Assembly: GCA_018340805.1 (NCBI GenBank)
Contig: JACMZG010000008.1
Location: 80,226,352-80,290,351 of the forward strand
Source of the DNA: Microvelia longipes
Lineage: Eukaryota > Arthropoda > Insecta > Hemiptera > Veliidae
DNA: 64,000 nt
Direction: 5' to 3'
Shown: positions 30,795-57,245 of the stretch, in pieces
Layout of the letters: each line of letters begins with the position of its first letter
How positions within the stretch are numbered: the first letter of the stretch is position 1
Notes under the pieces: model-generated
Seen by the model: the letters and a program-made list of their open reading frames with translations, nothing else
What the model was told of the DNA's origin: nothing
Databases searched by the model: none
Position numbers and translations under genes: made by a program

Positions 30795-31350
30795 TACTAA
30801 AGAAATTCCTATCAGTCACCCATTCAGACACTGACCACGCTCGATGCTGTTTAACTTTTAAGAACAAACATGTTTATACTTGTGGTATTGAAACGAAACT
30901 TAGTGTACTTATTTATCCTGTAAAGGTATAAACTTTTTGCCAAATTTCTACTTAATTGGATTAGTTTTTATTTTTTTAAATCGTACACAAGTAATTCAAT
31001 AAAAATTAAACTAATGCTGATAATAAGATGAAACTTGGCTCATATGTAAGACTTATATACATATGCCAAAATTTAATCGGATCGCAACATTTTTCGCATT
31101 TGAAGATTGTATGCAATTTTTACAAAATAATTTTGTTGGGTTTATGACCACACTCTAGCACAAATACACTGGGAACTACGAAAGTAACAGATACCCTCAC
31201 TCACACACACACACACACACACAGACACAGACAACTTTGTGAAAACCACTTAGGAGGCCCTAAAAACACCTGAAACTGATAATTCAGGTGACATCCCGGT
31301 TCCGAATTTTTTCGGCAAACACAATAATTATCCTAAAAGCTACAGTATAA
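30795..31350 (-). repeat. 5S-like dispersed repeat, copy 5
   Basis: Minus orientation; 5S-like block at 30811-30854 (CAGTCACCCATTCAGACACT ... GCTGTTTAAC). It also carries an (AC)n stretch at 31200-31222. Downstream of OR-B. Confidence 0.6.
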
Positions 31351-31783
31351 ATAAGAAAAGGTAAAAAGGGTTTCTGGGTACTTCGGTACTTCTTCTCACA
31401 ACTTCGACCTCGCTTGGATCGTACTCAGAATACTATGGTTATTACAATTTGAAAGTGGTATTACTTCGGTTTCGCTAAATCCAGGGCCTAGGGTGTTATG
31501 AGGTCAGACTTTCTTCGCTTATCTTCAAAATGTCATAAATATTCAATGTGTAAGATTAAATAACTTTGCTTTCGCTTCTAAAGGTTAATAAATGCTTATA
31601 CAATCACATTATGATCTATGTTAAATAACGGAAGCATTAAAAATATCTGCAGCCATACTTCCCAGAGTTTTTTATTCATTTCAATCCTTTAAATCAATAC
31701 AGCAATACATTTTATTGTCTTACATATTTCTTTTTTGCACAAAGAAAAGACTGATAATAATTAGGTAAATACAAAGAGTCACC

Positions 31784-31990
31784 CGTGGTGTAGGGTGTAG
31801 TGGTTAAGGTACCCGGCCAATACACAATGAATGGATTTTAAACTTCCGAGTTTATTTAGTCATAGGTTCAATCCCAGCACGGGCCTCTGGGATTTTTAAA
31901 TAATCACAGTGCGTATATTTTAACTCACGTAAAGTCAAATTGATGATAATATTATAACTATACAAGTATATTCAAAGTAAGTAAAACATT
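31784..31990 (+). mobile_element. probable tRNA-derived SINE
   Basis: An A-box-like TGTAGTGGTTAAGG (31796-31809) and a B box AGGTTCAATCC (31864-31874) sit in a tRNA-like order but are spaced about 25 bp too far apart, with an AT-rich insert between them. Not a functional tRNA. Lies between OR-B and OR-C. Confidence 0.5.
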
Positions 31991-32331
31991 AAAATGTTAA
32001 TACTTTCACTTTTCTGTAACTCTTTTATCCATGTATTGTACTTTTATCAAATTTGCTTCTCAGTTGTCTATGTATATTATATTGCTCTTAGTTTTAGGTT
32101 TTGTTATATTATATTTTTACTTTAACTCTTCGTGTATTGATTAATTACTTACACATTATTTATTCATAATTAATTATTAGTTTATTAATAATTTAAGTAT
32201 ATTTTTATAATTATTATTTCAATTTGTATTATATATTATATCTATTTATTTATGATTTTATCACTCATTTATTTATTCTTTCTTGATCATCCATATTTAT
32301 TTCTAAACGATTTTTTCAATATTCCTTTTCT

Positions 32332-32744
32332 GGTACTTTTATAGAAAAGGGGTCCCACGTGTGTCCATGTATTTTCACATTCTGCCCTATTAGAGGTTGA
32401 ATAATAATAATAAAAATAATAATGCCCATTTTAGGGCCTTTGGGCCCTTCAGGGTGTTCGCCCTGCGGGGACCATCTCGAGTAGGTCACATCTACTATAC
32501 TCAAAGTAAAGCCAAAGTTGGGGAAAACTTTTTACATTAAATTCTATTCATAAACACTGAGAGCATAGCCCGGGCTGTGAACCCCGGACCTCCAGTCCTG
32601 AAGTCCAGTACATTAGAGGTTGAATATCTTTAGTTTATTTATATTTAATTCATTATATTGAATACTTTGTCTATACTGTTGCCCCATATGTCCTAATATA
32701 GAATAAAGACCGCTGTTAGAGGGTCCCTTTTCTATAAAAGTACC
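32332..32744. mobile_element. non-autonomous DNA transposon with TIRs and 8-bp target duplication
   Basis: Terminal inverted repeats GGTACTTTTATAGAAAAGGG / CCCTTTTCTATAAAAGTACC (one extra G next to the left copy). The flanks CCTTTTCT (32324-32331) and GCTTTTCT (32745-32752) look like an 8-bp duplication with one mismatch. No ORF encodes a transposase. The superfamily is uncertain: hAT, P or Merlin would fit the duplication length. It lies between OR-B and OR-C. Confidence 0.65.
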
Positions 32745-34103
32745 GCTTTTCTTTTTTTTTTTAATAGACATTTTTGCCCATAAACCTGTCATTTTCTTAC
32801 TTTGTTATAAGGGACTTCATCAAATCCTTGGTCTTGGTTACTCCCCCATCTGGAGGAGTAAAGAAGTACCGACATGTATACCAACAAATCATCGCGACTC
32901 CATCTAAATCTAGTGTAACCCTCCGATTTCAAAGTTTTAAGTAAATTTAAATTTTAAAATCGTTTTTGTTGTTAAACTAGGACACAAAATCCCATTTTAA
33001 GTTTAAACCGACGTTTAAATTAATTTTAGTAAACTGGTGTTTCAACATTACAAATTTTGATTAAAAAGGAGTGTAAACTTATCTTTTTAAACTGTAGTTT
33101 TAACTAGGTAGGTAAATATTGGCCTTAGAAAATTAATTTTGAAAAATTGTCATGGGGGCTTCAAATACGAAAATGTTAGATTTGGTTCTAAAATTGTCTA
33201 AGGAAAGTCTAGTTCAATGTTCAAGTCTAGAAAAATTAGTATAGTGATTTATAGAAGTGGGAAAATGGAAGCACTATTATGGCATTATAGTTTCAAGGGT
33301 AAGAGTACAACCTGTTATTTTATCTCATGTGTTTTCATTTAATTCATAAGCTTTGTATTTTGGTGGTAATTTACGAATAAATAATTTATTAATATCAATA
33401 AATAATTAGATGTTAAAGTATTTTTACCCCACTAAGCTTATGGTAGTATCAAGTCGATTTTACAAAATATTGCTTTTATATCCCTTTTTTTAAATTATCC
33501 TAAATTTCGTCTTTCCAGTGCATGTCTATCAAACATTATATTGATTGAAGCAATTACGCAAATTAAAGAATTGGTGCAGTATGCAAATTCAGTTGAGTTT
33601 TATTTTGCTTAGTAGCTAGTAATGTAACTTTAAAGTTAAAATCTGCTTAGCTATCTCTGTTCGTGACAATTGATGCAACTTTGGTGATCTCAGGTTTGCT
33701 AACATTACAGTAAAGATAATTATTACGAGGGAATTCATTAGCTTATGAAGTTTATCTTTTACGTTAAATTAACTACTTTGAAATAATAATAATAAAAGAG
33801 GGCCAAGGTGCATTACACCTTATAGTTGAAAGTTCCAAGACTTCCTATTCTAAAATTTTGAAGGAAGTGAGTTGGGAAAAGAAAATTCATATCATTTGAG
33901 AGGAATTTCTTCAGAAACAGTTCCAAGTACTAATCTTACTGGTTATATTATATAAGTACCTACAAAACTAACAGGTTCTGAATTGACAATCGTCAGTACA
34001 ATTTCATTATAACATCATCTATATAGGGTGACTTCTTCAAAATAAACCAATTAACCACAAAAGTCATCGTAAATTCGACAACCTACGATTTAAATTTTCT
34101 AAA

Positions 34104-43754
<9,651 letters not shown>

Positions 43755-44127
43755 AATATAATAAAATAAAAATATGGAAGATCTTAAAGTAATACAGTAA
43801 AATGCAGAGTGTTGACTGCGAATAAGTAATGATAAAATTATTACAAAATTAATGTGACATTCAAATTAATGCCTTATATTCCATCTGATTTTTGTCGAAG
43901 GAATTGTTTTGAGACTAAAAAACTACATATTTATCATATTAAAATGACTTTTAGCACCTACGAATTCGCATTCCAAATCAAAGATGTCAAGTTGTAAGCA
44001 AAGATGTAACCTTAACGATAATGTAATAAAATTTAATGTAAAGCTTTAAGCTAATAAGTCCAAAAGCCTGGCCTGAGAAATGTGACTCATTTTGTAGTCC
44101 TTCAAACCAAATTTTCCTAATAATATG

Positions 44128-44690
44128 CCTTTAATTATGAATGAAAAGCGTAGTCTGCCTATTCTGAGTGGAGACCTTCATATGAATACGCTCACTCAAA
44201 ATATTAGAAAATCGAACAAATTTAAGTTTTCTAGCAATAAGTGGTTTCCTGTAGGTCGTGTGCAAAACATGAAGAGAACATTTGTTAAAGCTGATAAAAT
44301 TTCCTTTAAAACAAGGGTTTTTCATCAAAATCGCACTACTACAACTAAAGTTATGACATTTGTAAAATGACCAAAAATAATGCAAAAAGTCAATATTTTT
44401 GCAAAGAAAAATACACTAACTTTGTATAAATTAACCTCTTTTTGGTGTTTTTGAAAGAGCCATAACTTTAGTTGTAGTCATCCGATTTCGATGATTAAAC
44501 AATCATTTTATAGAAAATTTCATCACCTTTTAAAATGTTTTTTCATGTTTCGCACACGACTCACAGGGAACGACTTATTTTAAGGAAATTGAAATGTGGG
44601 CGATTTTTTAAAATTTTGAGCATCCGCAATCATATAAAGGGTTCCACTCTGGATAGGCACGCTATGTTTTTTCTTCATAATTTAAGGTAT
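44128..44690. mobile_element. foldback/MITE copy 2
   Basis: Same palindromic element as at 22172-22724: GCGTAGTCTGCCTATTCTGA at the left, CACTCTGGATAGGCACGCTA at the right, and GCCATAACTTTAGTTGTAGT internally. Its left flank (44080-44127) is the reverse complement of the right flank of copy 1, so the true element may be longer. It lies downstream of OR-C. The apparent ORFs on both strands here are by-products of the palindrome. Confidence 0.65.
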
Positions 44691-46749
44691 GGCATTTACA
44701 TACAGGGTGTTTCATATAAAGTGTCCACCAAAGAAGGATTTAATAGTACTTTTTAACCGTTTTCCCACGAGGTCAAAATTAATATTTAAAAAATCACTTT
44801 ACCTCGCATCATAAAATCGTTATAAACTGAAATAGCTCTTAAACGGTTGAATCTAGAAAATTGAAATTGGTCTTGTTGGATAGTTGATTAAATTTCCTAA
44901 AGGACTAACAAATTATTATGTCAAAATATTTTGGAACTACTTTCCGAATATATGCATTAAAAAAATATTTTTTGCAAAAATTAAAATTTTGTAATTTTTA
45001 TGGTAGGGCATTAGAGAAAGTAAGAGATGAGCAAAAGTTTAGCCAAGAACGGAAAAACATTCTCTTATCGTTGGCCTTTAAGAAAACCCAATCATATTTA
45101 TAAATTTAAGTGTCAAAATTTTCAGCTATTGTAGAAAAACTGATCATTTATGACATTTTCGCATAAGTCTACAATGTTAAATACATGGGGGAAAGAGTTT
45201 CAGAAAAAACTTTTCTATGAAACTCATGCAGTTTCATAGAAAACTGCATAAAATATGATTATTTTACCCCCAGAGTCTAAAAATCTCATTACCTATTCAC
45301 TTTCGACAATATTTTTTTTAAAGAATTCATCATTTTTACTTTCATGCTACAACAAACATTATCAGTTTTTCCAACTTCTAGCAAAAATAGCTTAACAATG
45401 ATGGCCTTAAGCTGAAACCGGTCTAGGGATATCCATATCCAACAGCAAGTATTAACGGTAGGTGATTCTTCAATGGAGGAATAGAATACTCAATACTATG
45501 ATAGACACCAATATTAAATAGCTAGGTGTACAATCTCTTAAATAGTGTGTACGTCCCTTCATTAATGGCATAAGTAAAATTAAGATTCAAGTAGCTGTCA
45601 TAAGTGAGAGTAATTTGTAATACTTCAAAGGTCAAAGATCCAAATAGTTTGTTGTTGTGTGTTTGTTCTTTGTAGCACTGGAAAGTTTATAGAACTCTAT
45701 CTCAGTTTTGAATGATTTATTCAATTAATTATTTCACCTATCTTTGTAGCCATCTTCAGAATTTATATTCGAACTACATTAATAATCTATTAAAATAAAT
45801 AAATAAATAAACTAACACAATACATTAATGGAAAGACTAGAAAACAAATTCTACAAAGATAGGTGCAATATATTAATTAATTATTCAAAACTTTTTATAG
45901 AACTAAAGTTCCCTTGATCAAGCCTGGAGTCAAAGATCCTTTTTCTATATTTGTTTATCCTACCCTCGGTTCCAGCTGACTGACTTTATTGCTTCATCAC
46001 TAAAGTTCAATTTTTCTGCCTCTAGTTGCTTAAATAGCTGTTTTCTAAAATAAAATTTCATCCTGAGTTCACACTACAATACATACAATTGTTGTATGTA
46101 ATTAAAGTTATTTAATTACATACAATTCGAATCGTCCTAGCAACAAACATGTTATAACATTTAATCCACTATGTCACTTAAATAATTCAAGTTACATCGT
46201 TTTTCATAATAATACATAATTTCTTTCTAGCAAAAACATCAACAAGGTTAATTAAATTACAGTCTTACCAATAGGTAAATAAAATTACAGTCTTACATTT
46301 AATAAAATACTTTTTTTATTCATGTAAATTATATAAGTAAACTAGCGGTATTATATTACATCCAATAATACACATCTGACATTTTTTTAAATTAAAATTT
46401 ATATCGTTTAATTATCTACAGAATATCTCTCCCTAAAGACGTAGTAATTATTTTTATCGATTTTGTTTTTACAGTTAAAAATTATTATAATAAAAAGTTT
46501 GTCTTTCCCGTGCATGGCCTTTTCAATAGCCGATCAAGGCAATTATTTATTTTAAAGAATGTATTGTATACGGAGTGAAAACTTGAGTTAGTCCTGTTTT
46601 ATTTGCATCTAGTATAAGTATAAGCTAAGCAACTTGAAATGTTCCACTCTACTTTTGTTTTATGTTCAGTTATTGATTCAAATCTGGTTCACAGTTCTTG
46701 ACTTATTCCTAGATTTATTTGTGTTTAACTATACACGTAGATCAAACAA

Positions 46750-47015
46750 TTAAACATAGAGATATTATTACTCCCTGTAGGTTTAATTTTGAAGCATCGA
46801 AAAAGTAACCTGACGACTTTCGCTTATAAATATAATCAAATAATCAGTTCAAAATTACAGATATCTTAGATTGTATAACGTTAAATTACGAATCAAGACA
46901 CAAAATATTGCGGGAAGCCAAAAACAATTGATTTATTAAAACCTTGTCTCAATCTTAAAGGAGGTTTCAATGAGGTTACACAGAGCCCTTAAGAGTCCCA
47001 AAATGTTTCAGGCCT
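46750..47015 (+). repeat. block upstream of OR-D, shared with OR-C intron 2
   Basis: Begins ACATAGAGATATTATTACTC and ends near GAGGTTACACAGAGCCCTTA. Ends about 200 bp before the OR-D start codon, so it could overlap its promoter region. Confidence 0.5.
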
Positions 47016-47217
47016 TTATTCCTTATTTAGGGAAAAAATATATTATAGCAACTCATACTATTTTTAGGCACTGAAATTCTATCTGGATCAAAATATCTGC
47101 AACCTTTGGACCAGTTTCATATAAACACCGCCTTTAAGTGGTGTAATAACTCAAAACAGTGTTTTTTTCTATAAGTAATAGTCAAAGTGTCTAAAGTATT
47201 AAAAAAATCGATTTGAA

Positions 47218-52726
<5,509 letters not shown>

Positions 52727-53064
52727 AATTAACTGTGTTTTGAATGTTTCAAAGGAAGGAATCATCTTTTATAGATAAATCCATTAGTCTCATAATTTTA
52801 TTTATGATAAGAATTTACTCATGAAATAAATACTTATTTACTCCTTGTCTAAATTCAGCACAGAATTGTATAGCACAACATTCTTTACAACAGAGTAGTT
52901 TGCTCATTTTGTTTAAAAGCTATTAAATTATACCTTATTACTTATCAATTGTAACCCTACCTATTAATTAGGGTACCTAATTAATAGGTACCCTACCTTA
53001 CCTTACCTTAGGAATTGTAACCCTAATATTTCAAAAGTTAATTAAATAAATCAAAATTTAATCT

Positions 53065-53640
53065 GGCAGCTTAGCGTTAGAGCACCCTACTTCCAACCTG
53101 GAGGTCGAGAGTTCGAATCCAGCCGGAGAAGGACCTTAATATGAGGTTATCCCTTGTACCGTACACTCAGGAGATTTTGAATTTAAGGTCGGACAACCCA
53201 ATCAGGGTTTTACGTGGTTCCCTTGGCAGGCAATACGCAAATGCAGGGTTGGTTCTTGTTTTGTCCGAGACAAGTCTGGAAGTCTAGATCCACGTCTCTA
53301 TTGTCTCTAGCTCACGAAAAGTCAGGGTTCTGATGGCTCATGGAGATGACCGTCAGAAAAATATACTTAGCCTTCGTATGCCCGAAAAGTTAGTCAGTGA
53401 AAGTGATGGCGGTGACACAAATAACGTGACATGGAACGAAGTGCTTGGTTCTTGAAAACGTTTCCAAGTGGCACTTGTCGAACTTTGATTTTCAGGTCAG
53501 GGCTATAGAATGGATTTGTGCACACAGACGTCGGGGTTTCCACAGTTCTCTGTTGGGCGTCACTGGACAAACCAGAGCGGTGAGCCTAACTAGGCTCTGG
53601 TGATGCTAGAGGAGCTTTCTAAACTTATTTATTTCGTAAA
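53065..53640 (+). mobile_element. tRNA-derived SINE
   Basis: The first 60 bp look like a tRNA: GGCAGCTTAGCGTTAGAGCA (A-box-like), CTTCCAACCTGGAGG (anticodon-arm-like) and GAGTTCGAATCC (B box, 53109-53120). The body contains ACGTGGTTCCCTTGGCAGGC and GCAAATGCAGGGTTGGTTC, resembling the conserved central domain of insect SINEs. The 3' end is inferred from composition. Confidence 0.6.
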
Positions 53641-53689
53641 GGAGTTCACTTTCAAATCCGTTTCTCACGATTTGTTAAAACACGTACAC

Positions 53690-54510
53690 AAGTCATTTGA
53701 CAAAGATTAAACTAAATGCTGATAATGATATGGAACTAGGCACATATGTTGAACATGATGTTCATCAAGTACAACATGATAACTGCAAGTGTGCCAAATC
53801 TCTAACCGATCAAAATATTTTCCCGCAATTTATGATTTTTTTTTAAATTTTGGCTAAGTCATTATTGCAGATACTTAACGTCATAAATATTTTTCGTACA
53901 GCAAAACTGCACTTAAACATTGATTATTGTACGAAGTTTTAACTCATAAATACGATGGAAGCTACAATTATAACAGATAGACACACATTCTCTCTCTCTA
54001 TCACATACATACATACACACACACATTATTTACCCACAAACCAATATTAGTTATATTAAAATATGATACTAGGTTAAGTATTAAGTCATACCTAAAAGAT
54101 CTTACTAAATTTGTTTAAATTTATCTTAATAAGATTCCTTTTCTCTTTTGTTACAAGATTAGGTTTTAGTTTCAAATGTATTTGATTATTCCTGTATTAT
54201 TTATAATTGTTTTATATTACTCAGACTAGTTATATTGATTATAAAACTCTCAATGCCGCCAAAGTTCAATTTACATTTCATTAAAATCTATTGGTTAGGT
54301 CTACGTTTTAACGGTTCATAATCGCATGTAGTACTTTTTGTGGAGCATGCCGTAGCAATCATTAAAAAAATACACCCACACAAAATACAGAAAGACAACT
54401 TTGTAAAAACTTAATATATGGAGTCCATAATACGCCTGAAACGGATAATTTAGGTGACATCTCGGTTTCGATTTTTTGGCGAACACAATACCTTTTCTAT
54501 ATTATACCTA
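53690..54510 (-). repeat. 5S-family dispersed repeat lacking the 5S-like block
   Basis: Contains GTACACAAGTCATTTGACAA, AATGCTGATAATGATATGGA and the ACGGATAATTTAGGTGACAT end shared with other copies. The 5S-like portion is missing. Other partial copies are at 13075-13290 (+), 57780-58090 (-) and 60120-60270 (-). Confidence 0.5.
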
Positions 54511-56639
54511 CGGTATTAATAAGAAAAAGTAATAAAGTACATTTTTATGAAAATTACAAAAGTGCTTGATACAAGGTTTAGTTAAACTAACTTATAAGCC
54601 TCTAATTTAAGATAAAATATTACTATACATTTCTTCTAGAAACAAAATATCTATAAATAATAAATATTTTTTTATGTATTCTTCTTACGTCTGTTCTTGA
54701 TGCAACACATTACTAGTTTTAACAATAATATTATTAATGCTAGAAAAGAGCTACACTTAAGTGTATTATATGTATAGATCTAGTTTTGGTTTGTTACTTT
54801 AAATTATCAATTAAGACCAGCTTCTAATCAAATACGAATCAGGAGAAATACATCGTCATTATTACGTGTGTAAACATAACCTTTGTAACGCAGATCAAAG
54901 AACATCTCATATAAACCTAGCTGATAGGTAACAGTTTTACTTTGATTAATCAACAGCTATTCATCAATATAGGAATTGATAACATCAGAGTGAACATTGT
55001 TGCATTAAACCTATTGACGGTATTACATGGAGTATTCGGGATAACCCCCCTGAATCTAAAATAAAAGAGGGAGAGAGAAAGAAAAAAAAGAAGAAAAAAT
55101 TTCACTTTCAGTAAGAAGTATAAAGAAATTCAAGGCTTTCAAACATCACTTTTTCACACTCAAATGTTCTTTAGGCCCTCCGGGTCCAACATACTTTTGT
55201 TTAGTCTTCATTTTTGCGATTTTCCTTCGGAAAAAATCAATAACATAGTGGATGTCATGGGGGGAGTTGTGCCCGGGAGTATGTCAGCAATATATTTCTG
55301 AGGACACTAAATACGAAAAATTCGTTTTGCAAAACTTGATACATTGTTTCACTTTATATGTGTAACTTTTAATATGCAACTTGGACTAATGGTCTCTAGA
55401 AACCGTTGGGTATTAATTTATAAAACTTAAGGGAATTTATTTATGGAAAAAGAATTTCTTTATGTAGTGTAGACAACTTCGGGTGTCCCATTTAACACCA
55501 GACTTCACAAAACAAAATTGAAAAAAGTTTTTATTAGGTTTTTGGGTTCTAGGAATGATTTTAATTAACTTTGGCGGGAATAAGAACTCAAAGAATATAA
55601 ATTGAACGCTTTAACTCAAAATTTAAGCTACTGACGTTAAAATAGGTTTTCCAACATTAAAAATGCCTTATTTTTAGCTTAAGACTACCAATCATTCATT
55701 AACTACCTTAACCTCATTTAAGGTGTTTATAGTCACTAATGCTGACAGATTTAGGGAAAATAATAAACCTGAATTTTTTATATATCATTTGATACTACCA
55801 ACTTTTTGCAAAACAATTATATTGTGGTCAACTGAATTTTTTATATTTAAAAATGTTTAGTATTCTTAAGCCAAAAATATGACATTTTTACTTTTGGCAA
55901 ATGCTTTTTAATGTCACCATTTAGGCTTCATTTTTAAGTAAAAATGTCCAATTTGTTCATCAAAATAAAGGTGGATTCTATTTTTTCTGTGGTAAATAGT
56001 AATAATAAAATAAACAACTGCTACCATCTAAGTGTTACTTGCATCACTATAAAAGATTTTTAATAATACTTTCTTAAATTAAATCTATACAAATAATTAA
56101 TTTAAATTTAATTTCGACTGTAAATAAACAAAAACAACAGAAAGGAAGTTATACTGTTAAAACAGTGTTGCCATTGAAATAAAATAAAAGAAAAACCTGA
56201 TAGCTCCACACAACCTGATCACGACGGTCTTGCTATGAGGAACCTCAGAATAAAATGGTTATCCAAAGTCCAGGATAATAAGACTTCGGACACACTTCTG
56301 TCGTTCTCAGACGACGTGATAATCCAAAGCCTAAGGTAAAAATAAACACGATATCATTGCTTTCTTAGAGTGATGTGCACCGGGCAAACTGGATTTACTA
56401 AAAGTCTATTCAAAATTTGTGTTATTAACATGTAAGTTTTATTTACATACCCACTTAACATTATAATTTCTATGTAGTTAAGTGCTGTACTCGATTTTTA
56501 TGTCAAGTACTGTATTTGTCGGCTTTAAAGTAAAACTAAGCCTAAAGTTAAGTTCTAAGTTAACGGCTCAGCTAATAGTTTTAATATTAGGAGGCAAGTA
56601 CGAGTATACTAAAAAGTCAGGTACAGAGTACCACGGTTC

Positions 56640-57245
56640 TTTTCCTCATAAGTTTGGACTCGCTTCGCTCGTCCTCAGGATAATCCAGGTAAGGTAGAAT
56701 TACTTCGGTCTGGCTGCGCTCGACCAAGTTTATAATCAAACTCGCTTCTCTTGCCCTCAAAATATCGAGATTACCCGAAGCTTAAGGTAGTTATTACTTC
56801 GGTTGGCTGCGCTCAACCTTCAGAATCAAAACTCGCTTCTCTTGCCCTCAAAATATCGAGATTACCCGAAGCTTAAGGTAGTATTACTTCGGTCTGGCTG
56901 CGCTCAACCTCAGAATCAAACTCGCTTCTCTTGCCCTCAAAATATCGAGATTACCCGAAGCTTAAGGTAGTATTACTTCGGTCTGGCTGCGCTCAACCAA
57001 GTTTATAATCAAACTCGCTTCTCTTGCCCTCAAAATCGAGATCGAGATTACCCGAAGTTACTCACCTCAAGATAACTCTCTTCTTCTTTGTGTAGTATTT
57101 ACTTCGGTCTGGCTGCGCTCAACCTCAGAATCAAACTCGTTCACTCGTCGTGTTAAAATATCGGAGATTACCCGAAGCTTAAGGTAGTTACTTCCTTCGA
57201 CCCAGAAGTAAATATTCGGTAGTATTACTGTCGGTGTTACGCTCA
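56640..57245. repeat. ~90-bp minisatellite, about 5 copies
   Basis: Units contain ACTTCGGTCTGGCTGCGCTC, AATCAAACTCGCTTCTCTTG and TATCGAGATTACCCGAAGCT. Successive ATATCGAG positions are 56762, 56853 and 56942. The ACTCGCTTCGCTCGTCCTCA at its left edge matches the tail of the 5S-like dispersed family. Confidence 0.85.

Larger units (their letters stand above)
30529..34103. other. intergenic, OR-B to OR-C
   Basis: Holds a 5S-like repeat copy, a SINE-like unit and the TIR element at 32332-32744. Sequence near 33508-33600 (CGTCTTTCCAGTGCATG) resembles 46496-46600 upstream of OR-D, suggesting shared duplicated 5' flank. No gene. Confidence 0.6.
43755..47217. other. intergenic, OR-C to OR-D
   Basis: Contains foldback copy 2, a further inverted pair (45730-45760 / 45855-45890, ACCTATCTTTGTAG / CTACAAAGATAGGT) and the shared 5' blocks of OR-D. 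The phrase CAGGGTGTTTCATATAAAGT at 44703 looks like a DNA-transposon end. No gene. Confidence 0.6.

Noticed and set aside
31784..31884. Possible tRNA gene
   Set aside because: A and B boxes are spaced too far apart and the stems do not close; SINE-like instead.
44125..44385. Two overlapping opposite-strand ORFs of about 80 codons
   Set aside because: Products of the palindromic foldback element, not conserved in frame with copy 1.
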